The notes: generated by a model from the letters alone, not told the origin. 53,523 nt of DNA from Sphingomonadaceae bacterium (GCA_947476425.1 CANJQJ010000019.1:1-53523); one strand, 5' to 3'; shown: positions 32,925 to 41,503, counted from the first letter of the stretch. Translations and numbers: made by a program.

Positions 32925-33017
32925 TGTCATCCCGGCGGACGCCGGGATCCACGATACGGTGGTCGCACGATCGCGAGATCTGTGGGTCCCATGGATCCCG
33001 ACTTTCGTCGGGATGAC
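32925..33017. repeat. Dispersed palindromic element, copy B
   Basis: Same plan as the copy at 26705: a GTCATCCCGGCGGACGCCGG end hairpin (32925-), core CGATCGCGAGA-CTGTGGGT (about 32968-32987) and an end palindrome with arms ATCCCGAC/GTCGGGAT finishing at GATGAC 33017. It fills most of the 349-bp gap between the dienelactone hydrolase and clpA genes together with the tandem units that follow and a GC hairpin at 33135-33156. Confidence 0.85.
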
Positions 33018-33088
33018 GAAACGGGGCGTCGGGATGACGAAGCAGGCGTCGGGACGAGGAAGGCGGGCGTCAGGATGACGATTTTGGG
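33007..33088 (+). repeat. Four tandem imperfect 20-21-bp units
   Basis: Units begin at 33007, 33028, 33048 and 33069 with the shared sequence GTCGGGATGACGAARC... (later units diverge). The unit equals the outer half of the neighbouring palindrome, so the array probably grew by slippage from that end. Confidence 0.75.
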
Positions 33089-33134
33089 GGATGCGGAGGT
33101 TGTTGGGCGCGCAGACGCGCGCACCCACGCCCAA

Positions 33135-33156
33135 CCCCTCCCTTGCCAGGGAGGGG
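33135..33156 (-). terminator. GC-rich hairpin downstream of clpA
   Basis: Arms CCCCTCCC and GGGAGGGG with loop TTGCCA, 14 bp beyond the clpA stop. It has no T-tract, so termination is unproven. Near-identical hairpins occur at 45413-45433 and 48427-48449. Confidence 0.5.
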
Positions 33157-33169
33157 AGTCTTAGGGGGG

Positions 33170-35488
33170 TTAGACCTTGAGTTTCGCTGCGGTCCGGCCG
33201 CCCTTTTTGGGGCGCTTGGGTGCGGCGGGGGTGATCTCGAACGCGAGCGCGTCGTCCTTGAGATGGACCTTGACCTCGCCGCCATGGACCAGCTTGCCGA
33301 ACAACAGTTCCTCGGCGAGCGGCTGCTTGATCTTTTCCTGGATCAGGCGGCCCATCGGACGGGCACCATAGAGCCTGTCATAGCCCTTGGTGGTGAGCCA
33401 GTCGCGCGCATCGTCGTCGAGGCTGATATGGACTTCGCGATCGGCCAGCTGGAGTTCGAGCTGGAGAATGAATTTCTCCACCACGCGCGAGACGACCTCG
33501 GTCGGTAGGTAGGCGAAGGGCACGATAGCATCGAGCCGGTTGCGGAATTCCGGCGTGAAGAGCTTCTTCACTGCTTCCTCCTGGACATCCTCGCGGGTCG
33601 ATGCGCCGAAGCCGATGCTCTCGCGTGCCATGTCGGATGCGCCGGCATTAGTCGTCATGATCAGGATGACGTTGCGGAAATCGACTGTCTTGCCGTGGTG
33701 ATCGGTGAGCTTGCCGTTGTCCATCACCTGAAGGAGGATGTTGAACAGATCGGGATGGGCCTTCTCGATCTCGTCGAGCAGAAGCACGCAATGCGGCTGC
33801 TGGTCGATCGCATCGGTGAGCAGGCCGCCCTGATCATAGCCGACATAGCCCGGAGGCGCGCCGATGAGGCGGCTGACCGAGTGGCGCTCCATATATTCCG
33901 ACATGTCGAAACGCTGGAGCGGGATGCCGAGGATGTTGGCAAGCTGGCGAGCAACTTCGGTCTTGCCGACGCCGGTGGGCCCCGAGAAGAGATAGTTGCC
34001 GATCGGCTTGTCGGGTTCGCGCAGGCCAGCACGGCTGAGCTTGATCGCCGAGGAGAGCGTTTCGATCGCCTTGTCCTGCCCGAAAACGACTCGCTTGAGA
34101 TCGGTCTCGAGATTGCCGAGCGTCTTCTTGTCGTCGGTCGACACGGACTTGGCCGGGATGCGCGCCATCGTTGCGATGACCTGCTCGATCTCCTTGGCGG
34201 TGATCGTGCGCTTGCGCTTCGAGGGCGGCACCAGCATCTGCATCGCGCCGACTTCGTCGATCACGTCGATCGCCTTGTCCGGGAGCTTGCGGTCGTTGAT
34301 GTAGCGAGCGGACAGCTCCACCGCAGCCTTGATCGCCTCGGGCGTGTACTTCACCGAGTGGTGATCCTCGAACGCCGAGCGCAGGCCAGTGAGGATCTTG
34401 ATGGTATCCTCGATCGTGGGCTCGTTGACGTCGATCTTCTGGAACCGGCGCAGCAGCGCGCGATCCTTTTCGAAGTGGTTGCGGAATTCCTTGTAGGTGG
34501 TCGAGCCGATGCAGCGGATCTGGCCGCCCGACAGCGCGGGCTTGAGCAGGTTCGACGCATCCATCGCGCCGCCGCTGGTCGCGCCGGCACCGATCACGGT
34601 GTGGATTTCGTCGATGAACAGGATCGCATGGGGCAGCTTTTCGAGCTCGTTGACGACCTGCTTGAGCCGTTCCTCGAAATCGCCGCGATAGCGCGTCCCG
34701 GCGAGCAGTGCGCCCATGTCGAGCGAATAGATCACCGCCGGGCGCAGCACCTCGGGGACATCTCCCTCGATGATCTTGCGCGCCAGGCCCTCCGCGATCG
34801 CGGTCTTGCCGACGCCGGGATCGCCGACATAAAGCGGGTTGTTCTTCGAACGGCGGCAGAGAATCTGGATCGTGCGATCGACCTCGGGACCGCGACCGAT
34901 CAGCGGATCGACGCGGCCTTGCCGGGCCTTCTCGTTGAGATCGACGCAGAATTGCTTGAGAGCGCTCTCGTTCTTCTTGCCGTCGGATTTCACCGTCTGC
35001 TTCTCCTCCTCGGCCGCGCCCTTGACTTCCCGGTTCTCGACAGGCGTGCCGCCCTTGCCGACCCCGTGGCTGATGAAGCTGACTGCATCCAGGCGGCTCA
35101 TGTCCTGCTGCTGCAGGAAATAGACGGCGTAGCTTTCGCGTTCCGAGAAGAGTGCGACGAGGACGTTCGCCCCGGTCACTTCCTCGCGGCCGGAAGACTG
35201 GACGTGGAGGATTGCGCGCTGGACGACGCGCTGGAAACCGCTCGTTGGCGAGGGATCGGTGACGGCCTCGATCTTGAGAGCATCGAGCTCGGTATCGAGA
35301 TAATGTCCGACCTGATCCTTGAGTTCGGCGAGATCAACCCCGCAGGCGACCATCACCTTGGCGGCATGTTCGTCATCGATCAATGCGAGCAAGAGGTGCT
35401 CGAGAGTCGCATATTCGTGACGCCGGCTGCTGGCCGCGACCAGCGCGTTGTGAAGGGTCTGTTCAAGCTCGCGGGCGAATGAAGGCAT
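33170..35488 (-). CDS. clpA: ATP-dependent Clp protease ATP-binding subunit ClpA
   Basis: 772 aa HSP100 unfoldase that feeds substrates to ClpP. Clp-N repeats (1-140), first AAA+ domain with Walker A GDPGVGKTA near 215 and FIDEIHT, second AAA+ domain with GPTGVGKTE near 500 and LLDEIEKAHPD. It lacks the long ClpB middle coiled coil, which sets it apart from ClpB and fits ClpA. The C-terminal tail is lysine-rich (KRPKKGGRTAAK). AGGAG precedes the ATG by 9 bp. No clpS is adjacent in the window. Confidence 0.95.
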   Translation of the reverse strand: MPSFARELEQTLHNALVAASSRRHEYATLEHLLLALIDDEHAAKVMVACGVDLAELKDQVGHYLDTELDALKIEAVTDPSPTSGFQRVVQRAILHVQSSGREEVTGANVLVALFSERESYAVYFLQQQDMSRLDAVSFISHGVGKGGTPVENREVKGAAEEEKQTVKSDGKKNESALKQFCVDLNEKARQGRVDPLIGRGPEVDRTIQILCRRSKNNPLYVGDPGVGKTAIAEGLARKIIEGDVPEVLRPAVIYSLDMGALLAGTRYRGDFEERLKQVVNELEKLPHAILFIDEIHTVIGAGATSGGAMDASNLLKPALSGGQIRCIGSTTYKEFRNHFEKDRALLRRFQKIDVNEPTIEDTIKILTGLRSAFEDHHSVKYTPEAIKAAVELSARYINDRKLPDKAIDVIDEVGAMQMLVPPSKRKRTITAKEIEQVIATMARIPAKSVSTDDKKTLGNLETDLKRVVFGQDKAIETLSSAIKLSRAGLREPDKPIGNYLFSGPTGVGKTEVARQLANILGIPLQRFDMSEYMERHSVSRLIGAPPGYVGYDQGGLLTDAIDQQPHCVLLLDEIEKAHPDLFNILLQVMDNGKLTDHHGKTVDFRNVILIMTTNAGASDMARESIGFGASTREDVQEEAVKKLFTPEFRNRLDAIVPFAYLPTEVVSRVVEKFILQLELQLADREVHISLDDDARDWLTTKGYDRLYGARPMGRLIQEKIKQPLAEELLFGKLVHGGEVKVHLKDDALAFEITPAAPKRPKKGGRTAAKLKV

Positions 35489-35609
35489 TAACCATACTCC
35501 TGCCGGGCTGGGGGAGCGCCGGTTCTTCCGATATTGGAAGCCTCGCGCCCTTGATCAAGTATGGCATCCTCTCCGCCGGTAACCAAGTTTGGCAAAAGAT
35601 CGTCCTTAC

Positions 35610-35804
35610 TCAGCTCTTGAATAAGGACTCAGCACTTGCACGATGGTTAACGGAACGCTCCATTCTGGTTCTGGTTCGTAATATTTCTGCTTCGAGCGCG
35701 GCGATCCGTGAACCAAGTTCGTCCACCGAAAATGGATCGAGGTCCTGACGGGCGAGCATCGCCAGCGGGTCATCGGCCTTCTTCGGAAGATCGTCCGGGT
35801 CCAT
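35610..35804 (-). CDS. DUF1192 small protein
   Basis: 64 aa. The opening MDPDDLPKKADDPLAMLARQ and the motif DLDPFSVDELGSRIAALEAEI, followed by a short coiled coil, match DUF1192, a small alphaproteobacterial family of unknown function. Its full length is typical. It lies 121 bp upstream of clpA on the same strand and is divergent from the quinone oxidoreductase gene. No Shine-Dalgarno is evident. Confidence 0.85.
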   Translation of the reverse strand: MDPDDLPKKADDPLAMLARQDLDPFSVDELGSRIAALEAEILRTRTRMERSVNHRASAESLFKS

Positions 35805-35875
35805 AAGGGAGAAAGTTGACCGTCAGCGCGCACTTGTCAATAAGACGCATGCATTTCGCACATGGGGAACAACGA

Positions 35876-36889
35876 ATGTCGCTCGTCGGCCGAATGAAGG
35901 CCATCGTCTGCCAGTCAGCCGGCGGCCCCGAAGTCATCGAGCTTGTCGAACGATCATTGCCGGAGGCCGGGCCCGGAGAAGTGCTCATCCGGGTGGCCGC
36001 AGCGGGGGTCAATCGCCCCGACATCATCCAGCGCGAAGGCCATTATGCGCCGCCGCCGGGCGCTTCCGATATCCTGGGGCTGGAGATTGCAGGTGAGGTC
36101 GTCGAGATCGGCGAGGGCGTGGATCCCACACTTTCCGGGATGCCGGTATGCTCGCTGATCGCAGGGGGAGGCTATGCCGAATATGCGCTCGCGCCGGCCG
36201 GCCTGTGCATGCCGGTGCCCGCGTCGCTGACGATGATCGAGGCGGCAGCGCTGCCCGAAACGCTCTTCACGGTGTGGACCAATGTTTTCGAGCGGGCCTA
36301 TGCGGCGGATGGCGATACGCTTCTCGTCCATGGCGGGACGAGCGGGATAGGCACGATGGCGATCAAGCTCGGGGCTTTGTTCGGGCTCAAGGTGATCGTT
36401 ACCTGTGGATCGGACGAGAAATGCCAGGCGGCGCTGGCGCTTGGGGCAGGGCATGCGATCAATTACAACAGCGACGATTTCGTGCCGGCGGTGCAGGCGA
36501 TCACCGGCGGGAAGGGGGTCGATATCGTGCTCGACATGGTGGGCGGCGATTATGTGGCGCGCAATCTCTCATGCCTTGCCGAAGATGGGCGCCATGTCTC
36601 GATCGCGGTGCAGCGTGGCGCCAAGGCCGAAATCCCGATCTGGCAGGTGATGACTCGTCGGCTGACGCTCACCGGATCGACGCTTCGACCGCGCAGCGTG
36701 GCCTTCAAGACGCTGGTGGCGCAGGAGATCGAGCGCAATGTGTGGCCGTTCGTCTGCGCGGGGCAGTTGAAGCCGGCGATCCACAGGGTGTTCCCATTGG
36801 CGGAGGCGGCCGATGCGCACCGCTTGATGGAAGCGGGCGGCCATGTCGGGAAGATCGTGCTGGCAGTGGGGCAAGCGGTTCCTCAATAG
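35876..36889 (+). CDS. NAD(P)H:quinone oxidoreductase (zinc-free MDR family, PIG3-like)
   Basis: 337 aa. GroES-like N-terminus (MKAIVCQSAGGPEVIELVERSLPE; GVNRPDIIQREGHYAPPPG), Rossmann domain with LVHGGTSGIGTMAIKLGALFGLKVIVT near 155, and the MDR tail HRLMEAGGHVGKIVL. Zinc ligands are absent, as in the quinone reductase branch. It reduces quinones or enones with NADPH. Start ATG 35876 was chosen for its GGGGAA 8 bp upstream; MKAIV at 35894 is an alternative. Confidence 0.9.
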   Translation: MSLVGRMKAIVCQSAGGPEVIELVERSLPEAGPGEVLIRVAAAGVNRPDIIQREGHYAPPPGASDILGLEIAGEVVEIGEGVDPTLSGMPVCSLIAGGGYAEYALAPAGLCMPVPASLTMIEAAALPETLFTVWTNVFERAYAADGDTLLVHGGTSGIGTMAIKLGALFGLKVIVTCGSDEKCQAALALGAGHAINYNSDDFVPAVQAITGGKGVDIVLDMVGGDYVARNLSCLAEDGRHVSIAVQRGAKAEIPIWQVMTRRLTLTGSTLRPRSVAFKTLVAQEIERNVWPFVCAGQLKPAIHRVFPLAEAADAHRLMEAGGHVGKIVLAVGQAVPQ

Positions 36890-36912
36890 TGTAACAATCT
36901 TCCGTCATAGGC

Positions 36913-37761
36913 ATGTCTATGAAGACATTGCTTGCCACTGCCTTTGTCGATGCGCTCGTCATTCCCGAGCGCGATGAGCCCCGACGCAAGTATCGGACGA
37001 TCTGGATTTCGGATGTCCATCTTGGCACGCGGGGCTGCAATGCCCGAATGTTGATCGATTTCCTCGACAGCGTCGACAGCGAGACGATGTACCTGGTCGG
37101 CGATATCATCGATGGCTGGCGGATGAAGCGGCGTTGGTACTGGCCGGCGCTGCACAACGATATCGTGTGGCGCGTGCTCAAGCGAGCAAAGCGCGGGACG
37201 CGGATTGTCTATATTCCGGGCAATCACGACGAGATGTTTCGGCAATTCACCGGGATGAATTTCGGCGGAGTCGAGATCAGACGCAAAGCGATCCACGAGA
37301 CTGCCGACGGGCGCAAGCTGCTGATCCTCCACGGTGATGAATTCGACACGGTGATGCTCGCGCACCGCTGGCTCGCCTTCCTCGGCGACGCTGCATATGA
37401 GGGGCTGATGCGCGCGAACCTCGTGGTCAACGCGATAAGGCGGCGGCTCGGACTGCCCTATTGGTCGCTGTCGAAGCATGCCAAGCACAAGGTCAAGAAC
37501 GCGATCGAGTTTATTTCGCGCTACGAGGAGATCGTCGCGCATGAGGCTCGGGCGCGGGGCGTCGATGGCGTGGTATGCGGTCATATCCACACCGCGGAGT
37601 ATCGCGATTTCGAGGGCGTCGCTTATTATAACGACGGCGATTGGGTGGAGAGTTGCACGGCGCTGGTCGAGCATTTCGATGGGCGCATGGAGATATTGCA
37701 TTGGGCCGACGAGATCGCCGCCCGCAATGTTGCTGCGCCGGTTAGCAGGCTCGCGGCATGA
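36913..37761 (+). CDS. LpxH-like metallophosphoesterase
   Basis: 282 aa calcineurin-like phosphoesterase with the full set of metal-binding motifs: SDVHLG near 31, GDIIDGW near 58, GNHDE near 100, LHGDEFD near 138 and GHIHTAE near 217. It resembles UDP-2,3-diacylglucosamine diphosphatase-type enzymes, but many alphaproteobacteria use LpxI for lipid A, so the true substrate may be another lipid or nucleotide-sugar. Its stop overlaps the glycosyltransferase start (ATGA), which implies a shared glycolipid pathway. Confidence 0.85.
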   Translation: MSMKTLLATAFVDALVIPERDEPRRKYRTIWISDVHLGTRGCNARMLIDFLDSVDSETMYLVGDIIDGWRMKRRWYWPALHNDIVWRVLKRAKRGTRIVYIPGNHDEMFRQFTGMNFGGVEIRRKAIHETADGRKLLILHGDEFDTVMLAHRWLAFLGDAAYEGLMRANLVVNAIRRRLGLPYWSLSKHAKHKVKNAIEFISRYEEIVAHEARARGVDGVVCGHIHTAEYRDFEGVAYYNDGDWVESCTALVEHFDGRMEILHWADEIAARNVAAPVSRLAA

Positions 37762-38780
37762 GGATCCTGATCGTCTCCGACGCATGGCTTCCGCAGATCA
37801 ACGGAGTTGTTCGAACGCTCCAGGCGATAAGCAGCGAACTCGAAAAGGCGGGGCATGTCGTCGGCGTCATCGGGCCGGACGCGTTTCGATCGGTTGCCTG
37901 CCCGGGCTACGCGGAGATCAGGCTGGCGCTTGCATCTCGCGCGAGCCTGGAGCGGCGCATCGCAACGTTTGCGCCCGACGCGATCCATATTGCGACCGAG
38001 GGTCCGCTGGGCGTGGCAGCACGGCGCTGGTGCCTTGCGCGGGACTACCCGTTCTCGACGGCCTACCATACTCACTTTCCGAACTATGTGGCCGCACGTA
38101 CGGCGATTCCGCCAGCATGGATCTGGCGATATATTCGATGGTTTCACCAGCCGTCCTCAGCGGTGCTTGTATCGACCGAAACGCTGCGGGATGACCTTGC
38201 GGCGCGCGGGATCGGCAAGCTGCGGCTGTGGGGCAGGGGAGTCGACACCGATCTCTTCCGTCCCGATGCTGCGGATGGCTCGATCTTCGCCGGGATCCCG
38301 CGGCCGATACAGCTGTTCGTCGGGCGGCTGGCGGTGGAGAAGAATATCGCGGCGTTCCTCGACAGCCGGGTTGCCGGCACCCGGGTCGTGGTGGGCGACG
38401 GTCCTGCGCGCGCGGAACTCGAGGCTCGCTATCCCGATGTGCTGTTTACCGGCGCGCTGGGCGGTGCTCCGCTGGCGGCTGCATTTGCTGGCGCCGATGT
38501 CTTCGTGTTTCCGAGCCGAACCGATACGTTCGGGCTGGTCATGATCGAGGCACTGGCATGTGGTACCCCCGTCGCCGCCTATCCGGTGCCGGGGCCGCTC
38601 GATATCCTCGATCGCTCGGTCGGTGCAATGGACGAGGACCTGAGCACGGCCATCGTCGCGGCGCTCAAACTCGATCGTCGTGACTGTGCCCGGCATGGCG
38701 CTCGCTTCACCTGGGCCGCGAGCGCGCAGCAGTTTGTCGATGCCCTTGTTCCGATCCACGGGGCGAGACTGGCCGCCTGA
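37758..38780 (+). CDS. Family 4 glycosyltransferase
   Basis: 340 aa GT-B glycosyltransferase. The N-terminus (MRILIVSDAWLPQINGVVRTLQA) is the acceptor domain, and the C-terminal donor domain has FVGRLAVEKNIAAFLD near 190 and the EX7E-region EALACGTPVAAYPVPGPLDI near 258. It resembles alpha-mannosyl/glycolipid transferases of the MgtA/PimB type. It is coupled to the metallophosphoesterase upstream, and a terminator follows. Confidence 0.88.
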   Translation: MRILIVSDAWLPQINGVVRTLQAISSELEKAGHVVGVIGPDAFRSVACPGYAEIRLALASRASLERRIATFAPDAIHIATEGPLGVAARRWCLARDYPFSTAYHTHFPNYVAARTAIPPAWIWRYIRWFHQPSSAVLVSTETLRDDLAARGIGKLRLWGRGVDTDLFRPDAADGSIFAGIPRPIQLFVGRLAVEKNIAAFLDSRVAGTRVVVGDGPARAELEARYPDVLFTGALGGAPLAAAFAGADVFVFPSRTDTFGLVMIEALACGTPVAAYPVPGPLDILDRSVGAMDEDLSTAIVAALKLDRRDCARHGARFTWAASAQQFVDALVPIHGARLAA

Positions 38781-38834
38781 ACGACAAGCGCCTTGCTCTC
38801 CGGCGACGCTCGCATTACATTCACCCCCGTGTCA

Positions 38835-38866
38835 GGCCGCTCCGTAAAGGGGCGGCCCTTTTATTT
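38835..38866 (+). terminator. Terminator after glycosyltransferase gene
   Basis: Stem GGCCGCTCC/GGGGCGGCC (one wobble) around loop GTAAA, followed by CTTTTATTTT. Confidence 0.85.
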
Positions 38867-38882
38867 TCGGGAGTTCTTCACC

Positions 38883-39560
38883 GTGGCTCAGCCGCTCATG
38901 CCCCACGCGACCGCCTCGTGGCTGGTCGATAATACCGCGCTCAGCTTCGAGCAGATCGCTGAATTTTGCGGCCTGCACATTCTCGAAATCCAGGCGATTG
39001 CCGACGATACGGCGGCGACCAAGCTTACCGGGCGCGATCCCGTGCGTGCGGGCGAGTTGACCCAGGCCGAAATCGAGAAGGGTCAGGCCGATTCGACATA
39101 CAGCCTCGTGATGATCAAGGGCCCGGACCAGGTTCGACGCACCAAGGGGCCGCGCTATACGCCGGTTTCGAAGCGCCAGGACAAGCCCGACGGCATCGCG
39201 TGGATCATTCGCAATCATCCTGAGGTTTCCGACGGCCAGATTTCCAAGCTGATCGGCACGACGCGAACGACGATCGCAGCGATCCGCGACCGGACGCACT
39301 GGAACATTGCAAATATCACGCCCAAGGATCCGGTGACGCTCGGCCTGTGCTCGCAGCGCGAACTCGATGCGCTTGTCGCCAAGGCGGCCAAGGCTGCAGG
39401 CATCGAGGCGCCGGTCGATAATCGCCTCGACGGCGATCGCCAGGCGCTGATCGAGGAACTGCGCGCCGAGCGCCTTGCTGCAGCACAGGAAGCCGAAGCG
39501 GTTCACACCGAGACGACGATGATCGGGGATACCGGCTTCGTCGATCCTTTCAAAAAGTAA
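38883..39560 (+). CDS. TrcR (DUF1013) cell-cycle regulator-type protein
   Basis: 225 aa. ATASWLVDNTALSFEQIAEFCGLH is a helix-turn-helix at the N-terminus, and a second HTH-like segment follows at ISKLIGTTRTTIAAIRDRTHWN. DUF1013 proteins are almost confined to alphaproteobacteria, are highly conserved and have been named TrcR, cell-cycle transcriptional regulator. The GTG at 38883 gives MAQPLMPHA with GGGAG about 10 bp upstream; the frame is open further up but crosses the terminator. Monocistronic. Confidence 0.88.
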   Translation: MAQPLMPHATASWLVDNTALSFEQIAEFCGLHILEIQAIADDTAATKLTGRDPVRAGELTQAEIEKGQADSTYSLVMIKGPDQVRRTKGPRYTPVSKRQDKPDGIAWIIRNHPEVSDGQISKLIGTTRTTIAAIRDRTHWNIANITPKDPVTLGLCSQRELDALVAKAAKAAGIEAPVDNRLDGDRQALIEELRAERLAAAQEAEAVHTETTMIGDTGFVDPFKK

Positions 39561-39589
39561 CGCATTTTTGCATCGTTAATTGATCGTCA

Positions 39590-39613
39590 GCCCCAAGCAG
39601 CATAGCTTGGGGC
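39590..39613 (+). promoter_or_regulatory. Hairpin covering the ribosome-binding site of the acyl-CoA ligase gene
   Basis: Perfect 9-bp arms GCCCCAAGC and GCTTGGGGC with loop AGCATA. The 3' arm holds the only purine-rich Shine-Dalgarno candidate (GGGG), and the stem ends 2 bp before the ATG. It has no T-tract. In mRNA it should hide the ribosome-binding site. Confidence 0.55.
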
Positions 39614-39615
39614 CA

Positions 39616-41301
39616 ATGACTAATCCGGTCGATATCTGGCGTAACGCCTTTCGCCACCCGACGACGTGGGACGCGGTCTATGAACCGCTTTCGGTGCCCG
39701 ACATGTTCGAGGCGAGTGCGCGCCGGATGTTCGAGGCGCCGCTGGTCGATTTCTACGGCCGCAAATACAGCTATGCGGAGTGCGCCGACGGGGTAAATCG
39801 CGTCGCCGCTGGGCTCCAGGCGCTGGGGATCGGCCGGGGCGATAGGGTGGGGCTGTTCCTGCCAAACGTGCCTCATTATGTCGCTGCCTATTATGGCGCG
39901 CTCAAAATCGGCGCGACGGTCGTCAATTTCTCGCCGCTTTATTCCGTCGATGAACTGGCCGACCAGGTCAGGGACAGCGGCACGCGCCTCCTGTTCACGC
40001 TTTCGGCGAAGGCGCTGTTGCCAACTGCGCTTGCAGTGGTGGAGAATACGCCGATCGAACGTCTCATCATCGGTTCGATCGCGGGCGCGCTGCCGTTCAC
40101 GAAGTCGATTCTCTATCGCTGGTTCCAGAAGAACCAGGTGTCCGACCGACCCGAGGATCCGCGGTTGATGGCCTTTTCGCGGCTGATCGACAATGACGGG
40201 CATTGCACGCCGGCAAGTATCGATCCCGTCGAAGATGTCGCGCTTATCCAATATACCGGAGGCACCACCGGCATTCCCAAGGGCGCGATGCTGACGCACC
40301 AGAGCATCACCGCCAACGCGCGCCAGCTGGTCGCGATCGATCCGCACAAGGGCGAGGAAGACAGGGTACTTGGCGCGCTGCCGTTGTTCCATATTTTCGC
40401 AAATGCGGTGGTGCTTAATCGAACCGTCTATGCCGGCGGCGAGATTGTGATGCTGCCGCGTTTCGATGCGGGGCAGGTGCTGGCCGCCGTCGAGCGGACC
40501 GGGGCTACGATGATGCCCGGTGTGCCAACGATGTATCAGGCGCTGCTCGATTGTCCCCGGATGGCGGACGCGGATCTCTCGTCGTTGCGGTCGTGCATAT
40601 CGGGCGGCGCGCCGCTCGCCGCCGAACTGAAGGCGAAGTTCGAGGCAGCAACCGGCGCGATCGTCAGCGAGGGCTATGGGCTCACCGAGAGCGGCATCGC
40701 CTCGGTCAATCCCACCGAGGGCCTCAACAAGACTGGTACGATTGGCCAGCCACTTCCAGCGACCTGCTTTACCCTCGTCGATCGTGACGATCCGACGCGT
40801 CCGCCTGCGGAAGGGGAGCCCGGCGAGATCGTGATCACTGGCCCGCAAGTCATGAAGGGCTATTGGAACCGCCCGGAAGACGCGAAGACCAGCTTCGTTG
40901 GCGGCGCGTTGCGCACGGGTGATATCGGGTTGATCGATGCCGACGGCTATATCCGGATCGTCGACCGGATGAAGGACATGATCGCGGTCGGCGGATTCAA
41001 GGTCTATCCGAGCCAAGTCGAGGCGGTCCTCTACAGGCATCCCGACGTCCGGGAGGCGATCGTCATCGGCATTCCGGACGTGTATCATGGCGAGTGCCCG
41101 AAGGCGTTCGTGACGTTGCGAAATGGCACCGATGTTACTGGCGCGACGCTCAAGCAATGGCTCAACCCCCAGCTCGGCAAGCATGAGCGTGTTGCCGAGG
41201 TCGAGGTTCGCGAAAGCTTGCCCAAGACGTTGGTCGGCAAGCTCAGCCGCAAGGAACTCGTCGCGGAGGAGCGCGCGAAGGCCGAGGCGAAGGTGGCTTG
41301 A
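39616..41301 (+). CDS. fadD: Long-chain acyl-CoA ligase
   Basis: 561 aa AMP-forming ligase that activates fatty acids to acyl-CoA. Motifs: P-loop YTGGTTGIPKGAMLTH near 211, A4/A5 region EGYGLTESG near 352, TGD near 433 and the C-terminal DRMKDMIAVGGFKVYP hinge and PKTLVGKLSRKEL with the catalytic lysine. The start is ATG 39616 (MTNPVDIWRN), immediately after the hairpin that covers its ribosome-binding site. The fadD symbol reflects family level; the exact chain-length preference cannot be read from sequence. Confidence 0.88.
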   Translation: MTNPVDIWRNAFRHPTTWDAVYEPLSVPDMFEASARRMFEAPLVDFYGRKYSYAECADGVNRVAAGLQALGIGRGDRVGLFLPNVPHYVAAYYGALKIGATVVNFSPLYSVDELADQVRDSGTRLLFTLSAKALLPTALAVVENTPIERLIIGSIAGALPFTKSILYRWFQKNQVSDRPEDPRLMAFSRLIDNDGHCTPASIDPVEDVALIQYTGGTTGIPKGAMLTHQSITANARQLVAIDPHKGEEDRVLGALPLFHIFANAVVLNRTVYAGGEIVMLPRFDAGQVLAAVERTGATMMPGVPTMYQALLDCPRMADADLSSLRSCISGGAPLAAELKAKFEAATGAIVSEGYGLTESGIASVNPTEGLNKTGTIGQPLPATCFTLVDRDDPTRPPAEGEPGEIVITGPQVMKGYWNRPEDAKTSFVGGALRTGDIGLIDADGYIRIVDRMKDMIAVGGFKVYPSQVEAVLYRHPDVREAIVIGIPDVYHGECPKAFVTLRNGTDVTGATLKQWLNPQLGKHERVAEVEVRESLPKTLVGKLSRKELVAEERAKAEAKVA

Positions 41302-41306
41302 GGGAG

Positions 41307-41503
41307 CCTGCGTTTGGGGGCAAGGCTGCACACCCCGCCCCCGCCCGTCGTTACTTATGCCTCGATACCTCGACGATTTTTAGAACAAGTGTCGCAAAGG
41401 TCATTGCCGCCGTAACGATGGCGATAACGAGGATTGCAGATGCGTTTTCTATTAAGATCCCCCCTTTTGACGGCCTGATTGGCTATTCGCCGTGCCGCGG
41501 CCT
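41307..41503 (-). repeat. Second copy of the candidate toxin locus (~195 bp)
   Basis: From CCTGCGTTTGG (41307) to GCCGCGG (about 41500) this matches 31039-31230 along its whole length, including the GC hairpin downstream of the peptide gene, the coding region and part of the leader. It fills most of the 329-bp gap between the acyl-CoA ligase and xseB genes. The antisense RNA region of the first locus has no counterpart here; the acyl-CoA ligase coding sequence occupies that position. Confidence 0.8.
41351..41458 (-). pseudogene. Paralogue of the 34-aa membrane peptide, start codon lost
   Basis: Translated in the homologous frame it gives a 35-residue peptide with the core AIVTAAMTFATLVLKIVEVSRHK, which aligns with AIITAAIAFTTLVLKILEVSRSR of the first copy at 15 of 23 positions, and most changes in the last dozen codons are silent or conservative. 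The position of the ATG now reads ATC after AAAAGGGGGG, and no other start codon lies upstream in frame before a TAG. It is either a dead copy or uses a rare start. Confidence 0.6.

Noticed and set aside
33695-35482. 595-codon open frame antisense to clpA
   Set aside because: It is fully opposed to a gene with complete ClpA motifs; its protein is low-complexity and acidic, a known artefact of codon bias in GC-rich DNA.
39550-41331. 593-codon open frame antisense to the acyl-CoA ligase gene
   Set aside because: Mirror frame of a well-supported enzyme gene, with an Arg/His-rich product lacking domains and no ribosome-binding site.
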